Part shown: positions 57,775 to 64,000 of the stretch, piece by piece
How the letters are laid out: each line of letters opens with the position of its first letter
How positions within the stretch are numbered: position 1 is the stretch's first letter
Assembly: GCF_003688555.1 (NCBI RefSeq)
Contig: NZ_REFR01000012.1
Span: 310,001-374,000, forward strand
Length of the DNA: 64,000 nucleotides
Reading direction: 5' to 3'
DNA from: Eilatimonas milleporae
GTDB lineage: Bacteria > Pseudomonadota > Alphaproteobacteria > Sphingomonadales > Kordiimonadaceae
Made by a program: the position numbers and the translations under genes
Notes under the pieces: generated by a model
What the model saw: only the letters and a program-made list of their open reading frames with translations
Database searches by the model: none
What the model was told of the DNA's origin: nothing

Positions 57775-59758
57775 TCCGGCAAAGCGGTGGAGCCTTCTCT
57801 GCGCGGCCGGGCTGGCGGTGGCCGGCGGGAGTGCGCTTGGCCAGGACAGACAGGAGCAGACCGACAAGGCCCGCACCGTCTATGAAGCCATTGAAAACCG
57901 CATAGGCTCCCGACAGGCGGTCGAGCAAAATCTCACGTCGCCGCTCATCTCCGGGATGTCCTTCACCACGCTGGATGGCCAGACCAACTTCCAGAAGCAA
58001 CTATCCTGTCCGTCGTCAGCCAGCTATCTGGAGATATTCTTTGGCCTGGGCGCGGGCGGTGATCTGTCACCGGTCTATCTCAAGCAGGATACCGATTTTG
58101 ACGGCAGTTTCGATGTCAATGCCGCGCTGCCCGTGCCCGTATCGGGTGTCTGCGCCAATGGTGTGATTGGCTGCGCCCCAGGCACATGGACCGAGTGTAC
58201 TCCCTATCTGTGGCATGCCAATGACCAGGGCCGCATCACCTTGCAGCCCAGCGGGCTTGCGGCACTGGCCGGGTGTTACTGCGTCAACAATAGCTGTGGG
58301 TCGGGCCTGGGCTTTGCCAACCGCGATACCATTCTGGACGACCTGGCCGGCGGCATGGCCGGGGCCCTCATGCGTCAAGATCCGCGCTATGCCGTCAGCG
58401 CCGTCCAGAAACAGGATTTTCTGATCCGTCTGTCCGGCCAGGACACCCGTGCCTGCGCGGCGGAACCGGACACTCCCCAGCACGCCTATTATGACGATGC
58501 CTCTACCCTCTCGTCGGATGCTTTTGCCGCCGCGTCCGGGGACCGTGTGCACGGCCTGATCGCCGGTGTCCCATCCGGTGAAGAGACCCTTCTCACCCAC
58601 AAGAGCTGCCGGGTCGAACGGCAGGTAACCCTGGAAGAGATCCTCGGTATCGATATCATCAGCCGTGTCACGTCCACCCACCCTTATGACGAACAGGGCT
58701 GCGCCGGTGATCCGGACTGCTTCCTGTTCGCCATTGGCGACGGGGAAAATAACGGGCTTCGCGCGCGCGATGCGGCGGTCCGGGAAGAGGGATGCGGGTA
58801 TTTCCACGAGGAAATCGTCTGGTCCATCGACCATGTGGACCGGATCACGGACGCCACCCTGTTGGATGCGGTCTATGAGGATCAGATCGCCGTCAGGGTC
58901 AATGATATCCTGATCTTTTCCACAGGCGGCTATGACGGGGTCAACCGTCCATCCGATTGTCAGGTCAATGACCAGAAAACCGTCAGCATCAATCGCAGCT
59001 TCAAGGACGCCCTGCAGGACGGTACCAATCGTCTGATCTTCTCGATCGCGGTCAAGGACAAAGGCAGCGGCCAGCTTCGGGCGCGCGTGCGCTACGAGCC
59101 GTCATGCGCATTGGAGGAGACCATTGACGATACCTGCGCCCCTCATGCTGAAAGTGACCAGTGTCGTCTTGTCGATGAGATCGTGGATAGTGTGCCGACC
59201 TTCCGCAATGGCGGCCGCACGGGCCTGACGCCTCTGGCGGGGAGCCGCACGCTCCATGGCGCAAAGTGTTCACGGTCTTTCACGCGGCCCTGGTTCGACC
59301 GGGCGCGCACCTATGAATGTGAAACCGACGGTCCGGGCCGCCGTGCCTTCGACTTCTCGCGGCCCGCGCATATTCTGGGCAATTCCACTGTGGATGACTA
59401 TGCCGACCGGCTGCCTGCCGGTGGTGATCAGTTCCGGTCCCTCACGGGTCCGTACTCGGCGCGGTTCGATATGGGCATCCCGGACTGTGAACAGATCTGC
59501 AAGACCAGCTTTCAGACAGAGGATACGGACGTCTCAAACACGGGCGTCGTCAATACGCTTCTGAACGAGGCGCGGACCATCCAATACCAATATCACCAGT
59601 GCGCCGCCGGTGTGTGCCCGGTCGGGCCCGGTGAGGAGATCGTCGAGGATTGCGGGTGTCTCAGCGATTTCAACGACGCGCTCCTTCTCATGCAAACCTT
59701 CCGCTTGGCGGGTCAGGACCTGATATGCACCAGTGGCGTCAAAAAGCCCTTGCAATAG
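57761..59758 (+). CDS. Cys-rich TraN-like protein, N-terminal type
   Basis: 665 residues from GTG 57761. Signal peptide (SLLCAAGLAVAGGSALGQD). The segment AYYDDASTLSSDAFAAASGD (about 245) resembles the middle of large TraN proteins, as do the later Cys-rich blocks (CGYFHEEIVWSIDHV). It lacks the conserved C-terminal part of TraN, which is encoded by the next gene. I therefore read this as one half of a TraN function split over two genes. It would be exported and may sit at the cell surface. F-type operons usually have only one traN here. Confidence 0.65.
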   Translation: MSRRNPAKRWSLLCAAGLAVAGGSALGQDRQEQTDKARTVYEAIENRIGSRQAVEQNLTSPLISGMSFTTLDGQTNFQKQLSCPSSASYLEIFFGLGAGGDLSPVYLKQDTDFDGSFDVNAALPVPVSGVCANGVIGCAPGTWTECTPYLWHANDQGRITLQPSGLAALAGCYCVNNSCGSGLGFANRDTILDDLAGGMAGALMRQDPRYAVSAVQKQDFLIRLSGQDTRACAAEPDTPQHAYYDDASTLSSDAFAAASGDRVHGLIAGVPSGEETLLTHKSCRVERQVTLEEILGIDIISRVTSTHPYDEQGCAGDPDCFLFAIGDGENNGLRARDAAVREEGCGYFHEEIVWSIDHVDRITDATLLDAVYEDQIAVRVNDILIFSTGGYDGVNRPSDCQVNDQKTVSINRSFKDALQDGTNRLIFSIAVKDKGSGQLRARVRYEPSCALEETIDDTCAPHAESDQCRLVDEIVDSVPTFRNGGRTGLTPLAGSRTLHGAKCSRSFTRPWFDRARTYECETDGPGRRAFDFSRPAHILGNSTVDDYADRLPAGGDQFRSLTGPYSARFDMGIPDCEQICKTSFQTEDTDVSNTGVVNTLLNEARTIQYQYHQCAAGVCPVGPGEEIVEDCGCLSDFNDALLLMQTFRLAGQDLICTSGVKKPLQ

Positions 59759-61572
59759 CGTGGATGCTTGTGTGCATGGCCGCAAGCGCGGTTGAGGCGC
59801 AGGGCATGCAAGAATGGCAGGGACAGACCGTATGCGGCATCGATCATAATTTTGACGGTGATTATGACGGCGAGGGGGAGATTGCCGTCTGTGACAATGG
59901 TGTGTGTCCGCTTACGGCGCAGGCGTGCATCACCAATCGGGTGCGGCAAGTCTGTGATCCCGATGAGCAGATCACCACATGCGCCCCGGATGAAACCATT
60001 GAGGAATGCGAACCGGATGTGGTCACGCGCCAGTGTGATCCCGACACCACCAGACGTGAGTGCGACCCGGACACCCGCCGTCGGGTGTGCGATCCTGATA
60101 CCCGGCGCCGGGTGTGCGACCCAGATACGACCCGCCGTGAGTGTGATCCTCCGACCACCCGCCAGGAGTGCGATCCTCCAACAACACGGCGGGAATGCAC
60201 GCCCCAGCCGCCGCGCGAGGAATGCACCCCTGCCCATTGGGATTATATCTGCCATGACGAGGAGTCCTGGCGCTGCCCCCTCGACGGCAGACGCTGCCAG
60301 CCTCACGCCTTTTGCCATAATGTGGATGGTGGTGAATTTGATCAGGGATCGCGGGGCTATGCCTGTGTGCGTCTGGTGGAAGAAATATGCACCCGCACCC
60401 GTATTCCCAGACAGTGCCGGAACGTACCGCAACCCGACGTCTGCCGTACTGTGACCGTTCCCGGTCAGTGTCGTACCGTGACGGTGCCGGGGGCCTGCCG
60501 CACCGTGACCGTGCCGGGCCGGTGCCGTTGGGAGACGGTTCCGGGCCAGTGCCGTTGGGAGACGGTTCCGGGTCAATGCCGCACTGTGATCGTCCCGGGC
60601 CCATGCCGTGACGTGACGGTGCCGGGGGCATGCACCACCCGTACCGTCCCCGGCGAATGTGTGCAGGAGACGATCCCCGGAGAGTGCCGGGATGAGCCCT
60701 TACCGGATGCCTGTCCCATTGCCGGTGTGGATCAGTGTCATATGGGTGCGGATGGCGTCAGCCGGTGTTCCGATACGCTTTGCGTGGATACCGGCCGGAC
60801 GCCGATCGAAGATATCCAGCGTGAGCGGCATTATTATGTGGATGATGGTGCGCGCGACGCATCGGGCGAATGTCTGAATGACATACAAGTCTTTACAGGC
60901 CGTGGCATGGACTGCCAGCGTCCCGGTTTGCTCACACTTTTCCGGAATTGCTGCAAAAACCGCGGCGAAATCTTACGGGATTCGTCCGGCGGTGTGGGAA
61001 TGGCCACGGGCGCGACCGTGGTCTCGGCGCTCTTTGCCGGAGCCGAAGCCGCCACCAGTGCGCTGTTGGGCGGTGCCACGGCCAGTGGTGCCGCCAGTGC
61101 CGGAACGGCGGCCATGGCCGCGGTGGCAGGCCCGGCGGCGATTGGGGCAGGGGTCTATCTGCTCTTTACCGAACTGCTGGGTTTTGGATGCGATGCGCAG
61201 GACATGGAGACGGCCGCGCTCGACGGCTCCGGCATGTGTCATTTTATCAACACCTATTGCGTGGCGCGGATACCGTTCATTGGATGTGTTCAAAAAGCCC
61301 GGTCGTATTGCTGTTTCAACAGCAAGCTGGGGAGGATCATTCATCAACAGGGCCGCGCACAGCTCCGTGCGTTCAATGAAGGCTGGGGTGAGCCGAAAGA
61401 TCCCATATGCCGGGGCTTCACACCGGCGGAGTTTCAGGCGCTGAACTTCGCGGACATGGACTTGAGCGAGTATTACGACGAACTCGCCGCGCAAACCGAA
61501 GCACAGATGCTGGATGCTTTCGAGGAAGGTCTTGAAGCCTACATCTCGATTGGACGGGAGACGGAGGGATGA
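59725..61572 (+). CDS. traN: Mating-pair stabilisation protein TraN
   Basis: 615 residues from ATG 59725 (signal peptide WRQKALAIAWMLVCMAASAVEAQG), overlapping the previous gene by 34 bases. Residues about 85-170 are tandem C-D-P-D-T-x-R-R units and about 230-332 tandem C-R-T-V-T-V-P-G-Q units. A hydrophobic Gly/Ala-rich stretch (about 430-490) precedes the TraN C-terminal signature CVQKARSYCCFNSKLGRIIHQQGR and CRGFTPAEFQALNF. An outer-membrane adhesin that contacts the recipient cell. Confidence 0.88.
   Translation: MHQWRQKALAIAWMLVCMAASAVEAQGMQEWQGQTVCGIDHNFDGDYDGEGEIAVCDNGVCPLTAQACITNRVRQVCDPDEQITTCAPDETIEECEPDVVTRQCDPDTTRRECDPDTRRRVCDPDTRRRVCDPDTTRRECDPPTTRQECDPPTTRRECTPQPPREECTPAHWDYICHDEESWRCPLDGRRCQPHAFCHNVDGGEFDQGSRGYACVRLVEEICTRTRIPRQCRNVPQPDVCRTVTVPGQCRTVTVPGACRTVTVPGRCRWETVPGQCRWETVPGQCRTVIVPGPCRDVTVPGACTTRTVPGECVQETIPGECRDEPLPDACPIAGVDQCHMGADGVSRCSDTLCVDTGRTPIEDIQRERHYYVDDGARDASGECLNDIQVFTGRGMDCQRPGLLTLFRNCCKNRGEILRDSSGGVGMATGATVVSALFAGAEAATSALLGGATASGAASAGTAAMAAVAGPAAIGAGVYLLFTELLGFGCDAQDMETAALDGSGMCHFINTYCVARIPFIGCVQKARSYCCFNSKLGRIIHQQGRAQLRAFNEGWGEPKDPICRGFTPAEFQALNFADMDLSEYYDELAAQTEAQMLDAFEEGLEAYISIGRETEG
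59970..60234 (+). repeat. Tandem Cys-Asp-Pro repeats in traN
   Basis: About nine units of 7-10 codons, the regular ones 24 bases (C-D-P-D-T-x-R-R/E). Neighbouring units differ by few bases, so copy number could change by slippage while keeping the frame. Confidence 0.8.
60415..60718 (+). repeat. Tandem Cys-Arg-Thr-Val repeats in traN
   Basis: About eleven units of 9 codons (27 bases) with consensus C-R-T-V-T-V-P-G-Q. Several neighbouring units are almost identical at the DNA level. All units keep one Cys at the same spacing. Confidence 0.85.
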
Positions 61573-62309
61573 CCCGGCTGGCTCTCAGTTTTGGGCTCTG
61601 CCTTGTGTTCGGCGGCGTGGCTTATGGCCAGGACACGGACCCGAACGCTGCCGGGAAGGGGCCGGACTTCAAGATTATAGAACCGGATGACGAGATTGCA
61701 CGCAGAGCCAGGGAAGCGGCGGAATGGGTCCGCCGCAAGGGCATGGCCGATATCACCCCCCAGATGTCGGACCGGGCCCGCAAAGCGCTCGGTGTAATCG
61801 AGAGCGGGGCGAAGAGCGAGACGGTAACTACGGATAGTCCGCAGAAGTCGTTTCAGGCAATCCTCTTCGCCTCGCAATCGATCCCCCGAGTTGTTCTAAG
61901 ACGGTACGCCCGCCAGTTGGCCAAGGTCAATGGTGTCATCGTCTTCCGGGGTGTTCCCGGTGGTTTGTCAAAACTCGGTCCGCTTTTGGAGCTGACCCAG
62001 AGCATCATTCTGGAAGACCCGGACTGCAAGCGGCCGGACTGTGCGGTTTACGATGTGGGGGTGCTCCTGGACCCGCTGATTTTTAGAGAAAACCAAGTAA
62101 CGCACGTCCCGGCTGTCATGATCGTGGACCGAGACCCATTCCGGTCTTATTGCCAGCGCCCTGATGACGAAAAGGCGGCTTCGGTCTCGCGTTTCATTAC
62201 CTATGGCGATGCGCATTTTACCGGGCATTTGGAAGCCTTGGAAAAACAGGGTGACCGACGTGCTTCCCTTCTATTGCGCGCTTTTGAGGAGGAGGTCGCA
62301 GAGCCATGA
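61569..62309 (+). CDS. trbC: Type-F pilus assembly protein TrbC
   Basis: 246 residues from ATG 61569, coupled to traN by ATGA. Signal peptide (LALSFGLCLVFGGVAYGQD), then a thioredoxin-like fold without CxxC: FQAILFASQSIPRVVLRRYARQLAKVNGVIVFRGVPGG and THVPAVMIVDRDP with the cis-Pro. Periplasmic, needed for pilus assembly together with TraW. Confidence 0.9.
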   Translation: MTRLALSFGLCLVFGGVAYGQDTDPNAAGKGPDFKIIEPDDEIARRAREAAEWVRRKGMADITPQMSDRARKALGVIESGAKSETVTTDSPQKSFQAILFASQSIPRVVLRRYARQLAKVNGVIVFRGVPGGLSKLGPLLELTQSIILEDPDCKRPDCAVYDVGVLLDPLIFRENQVTHVPAVMIVDRDPFRSYCQRPDDEKAASVSRFITYGDAHFTGHLEALEKQGDRRASLLLRAFEEEVAEP

Positions 62310-62809
62310 GATTTGTACTGTATCAGATATGGTTACCTGTGCTGCGTGCGTGGTCCTGGGTGTTGGTATTCCTATTGGCGCTCTCTGCAATGGGTTCCAT
62401 TACAGGCAGTTTTGCAAGCCAATATGTCTGGACGGCGATGGATTCCGTGCCAGGTATCTTATTCGTCAAGCGTCCTGACCAAGATGTGCGCCGTGGGCAT
62501 GTGGTTCTTGTTAAGCGCATTGATCCCCTGATGCCGAAAAACGTCCATAACCTCACAAAGTTGGCCCTGTGCATGCCGGGCGATGAGTTGCGCCGGATCG
62601 GTCTGATTTTTGTCTGCAATGGCCGTCTGATCTCGGTGGCCAAAAGCGAGACGCAAAGCGGCCTGCCGCTGGAGGTGTTCGACTGGTCCGGCGGGCCTGT
62701 CCCGGATGGGGTTTTCTTTGCGGGTTCGCCCCATCCCGACGGCTATGACAGCCGGTATTTCGGTCTCGTGCCGCTGGACCGGGCCACGGTTCTGGAGGCC
62801 ATACTATGA
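62306..62809 (+). CDS. S26-family peptidase (TraF/TrhF type)
   Basis: 167 residues. N-terminal membrane anchor (WSWVLVFLLALSAMGSITGSF), then the catalytic Ser47 in MDSVPG and Lys85 in LTKLALCMPGDELRR, the Ser-Lys dyad of signal peptidase I. Conjugative S26 peptidases process or cyclise pilins. Absent from the F plasmid itself but present in several other F-type systems. Overlaps trbC and traF by ATGA. Confidence 0.88.
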   Translation: MRFVLYQIWLPVLRAWSWVLVFLLALSAMGSITGSFASQYVWTAMDSVPGILFVKRPDQDVRRGHVVLVKRIDPLMPKNVHNLTKLALCMPGDELRRIGLIFVCNGRLISVAKSETQSGLPLEVFDWSGGPVPDGVFFAGSPHPDGYDSRYFGLVPLDRATVLEAIL

Positions 62810-63663
62810 CCGGTCTGTTTTTCTGGCGTGTGCATATCCACCTGATCGTCCTGGGCGCCACCGTCGTTTGCGTGTCGTGCGGCCTTCTGGCGGACGGTGA
62901 GGTGTCCGTGAAACGGGGCTGGAACTGGTATGACGATCCAGCCGGGAAAACCTTGCCGGAGCCTGAGGACGATCTGGCCCATGAGCCCGTAATCCCGCCG
63001 ATGGAGCGGCTGCGAAAGATGCGGCCTGCTGCCGTGGGCGATCTGATGGCGGCCCAGCTTTCATACGCCATTGTCAGTGAAGATGTGGGCGAGGTCGCGC
63101 AGTATTACCAGTTGCTGGATTTTGTGCGCCGCCGGTCCCGTGCCTTTACCGCCTTGTCGGGTGTGGCGCTGCTTCAGCATCCCCAACTCAATGCCCGGTC
63201 CAGCTACCCCATCACGAATGCGGGCCGTACCGCTGACAGCAAGGCCCGCAAGCAGGACCGGTCCCGCCGCCTGATCGCCGAGCGGGGAGAGTTCGCGCTG
63301 GTGATGTTCAGCAAAAAAAGCTGTGCCTACTGCGACGTTCAGTGGGGTGTTCTCCAGTCCTTCAGGGACCGCACCGGGTGGACGATCCGACGGCTGGATA
63401 TTGAGGCATATCCCGACCGGGCCGCCCGCATGAATGTGCAGGGCACCCCTATGACCATTCTGATCCGGCGCGACAGCGAGGACTATTTCCCCGTCGCTGT
63501 TGGCGCGGAAAGCCTGCCCGTGGTGGCCGATAACGCCTACCGCGCCATAAGGGTCCTCAAAGGCGAAATCGGCCTCAAGCAATTCCTGACGGATGAAAGC
63601 GACGATGGCGGATTTTTTGATCCTGCCGGCACCGTCGCCGGCATCGCCCATCATGGAGACTGA
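62806..63663 (+). CDS. traF: Conjugal transfer protein TraF (thioredoxin-like)
   Basis: 285 residues with an N-terminal hydrophobic segment (IHLIVLGATVVCVSCGLLADG). Typical region PPMERLRKMRPAAVGDLM, then a thioredoxin domain with CAYC in LVMFSKKSCAYCDVQWGVLQSF (about 165-186) and VQGTPMTILI. Periplasmic oxidoreductase for pilus assembly; here CAYC is kept, unlike the F plasmid TraF. Confidence 0.92.
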   Translation: MTGLFFWRVHIHLIVLGATVVCVSCGLLADGEVSVKRGWNWYDDPAGKTLPEPEDDLAHEPVIPPMERLRKMRPAAVGDLMAAQLSYAIVSEDVGEVAQYYQLLDFVRRRSRAFTALSGVALLQHPQLNARSSYPITNAGRTADSKARKQDRSRRLIAERGEFALVMFSKKSCAYCDVQWGVLQSFRDRTGWTIRRLDIEAYPDRAARMNVQGTPMTILIRRDSEDYFPVAVGAESLPVVADNAYRAIRVLKGEIGLKQFLTDESDDGGFFDPAGTVAGIAHHGD

Positions 63664-63666
63664 AGC

Positions 63667-64000
63667 ATGTGCCTGACACGATCCCTGTTGAGAGGTGTTT
63701 GCCTGTCTGCTGTTCTGACGCTGACAATTTGTCTGTCACCGGCTTATGCGCAGGATTGGACGGAGCGGTGGTTCGATTCACAGACGGCCCAAGGGCCGTC
63801 GTCGTTTGAGGCTCAGCGTCGGGGCTATCTGTCCGGTGGTCAGTTCAACGGTCGCTTCAGGATGACCACGGACACTCTCTTCAGTGTCACCCCGACCCGG
63901 TTGCGGGCGGGATGCGGCGGGATCGACCTGTTTGCCGGAGGGCTGAGTTTTCTGGACCCGGAATATCTCGTGGAAAAATTTGAAAACATCCTTCAGGCAG
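63667..64000 (+). CDS. traH: Conjugal transfer protein TraH, partial
   Basis: The first 111 residues are in the window; the gene runs off the right edge. Signal peptide (RGVCLSAVLTLTICLSPAYAQD), then FRMTTDTLFSVTPTRLRAGCGGIDLFAGGLSFLDPEYLVEKFENI, the highly conserved TraH start. Pilus assembly and mating-pair stabilisation with TraF and TraG. Confidence 0.94.
   Translation, partial: MCLTRSLLRGVCLSAVLTLTICLSPAYAQDWTERWFDSQTAQGPSSFEAQRRGYLSGGQFNGRFRMTTDTLFSVTPTRLRAGCGGIDLFAGGLSFLDPEYLVEKFENILQA

Noticed and set aside
59650-59724. Earlier start for the second TraN-like gene
   Set aside because: The upstream residues do not form a signal peptide, while ATG 59725 starts one directly.
59970-60718. 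CRISPR-like regular repeats
   Set aside because: They are coding, in frame, without unique spacers, and lie within traN.

Overview
The window looks like a chromosomal segment of an alphaproteobacterium, G+C about 60 percent in its core. Evidence: a PopZ (DUF2497) gene between a tolC-type gene and valS; a long ordered run erpA/xthA - dgt - argS - SPOR gene - nagZ - M50 peptidase - scpA - scpB - tatABC - serS - surE - nlpD - yajC - secD - secF; a class I polyhydroxyalkanoate synthase; and an SOS box of the alphaproteobacterial GTTC-N7-GTTC type. No 16S rRNA is present, so I cannot name order or genus.

There are three blocks. (1) Positions 1-6110 are an accessory island on the 3' side of a tRNA-Cys gene. 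Its right end carries a P4-type tyrosine integrase gene that is broken by a frameshift and an in-frame stop, and an AlpA-like regulator. Its left part holds what I read as the edge of an undescribed lasso-peptide cluster: three tandem short genes on the minus strand (23, 29 and 30 codons), each with a 12-residue leader carrying a (V/A)TK end and a Thr at the penultimate position, followed in two cases by a core with Gly1 and Asp/Glu8. The start of a PqqD/RRE-like protein runs off the left edge. A GntR-type regulator and a FecI/FecR pair lie next to them, as in known proteobacterial lasso clusters.

(2) Positions 6111-46550 are core chromosome bracketed by tRNA-Cys and tRNA-Glu: translation (valS, argS, serS), protein export (tatABC, yajC-secDF), chromosome segregation (scpAB, PopZ), amino-acid synthesis (ilvD, hom, an aminotransferase), DNA repair (xthA, recJ, an SOS-controlled Y-family polymerase coupled to a small zinc-ribbon protein), cell-wall functions (nagZ, nlpD, SPOR protein) and PHA synthesis.

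(3) Positions 46551-64000 are the left part of an integrative conjugative element inserted at the 3' end of tRNA-Glu: an intact P4-type integrase related to the broken one, an AT-rich segment with a small XRE regulator, and then a long uninterrupted operon for an F-type type IV secretion system in the order dsbC-like, traA, L, E, K, B, V, C, W, U, two TraN-like genes, trbC, an S26 peptidase, traF, traH (cut by the right edge). The two Cys-rich TraN-like proteins and TraU fit with the two CxxC thioredoxin-fold proteins encoded in the same operon.

All assignments come from reading the sequence; no database search was run. Starts were chosen by ribosome-binding sites, overlaps and family length.
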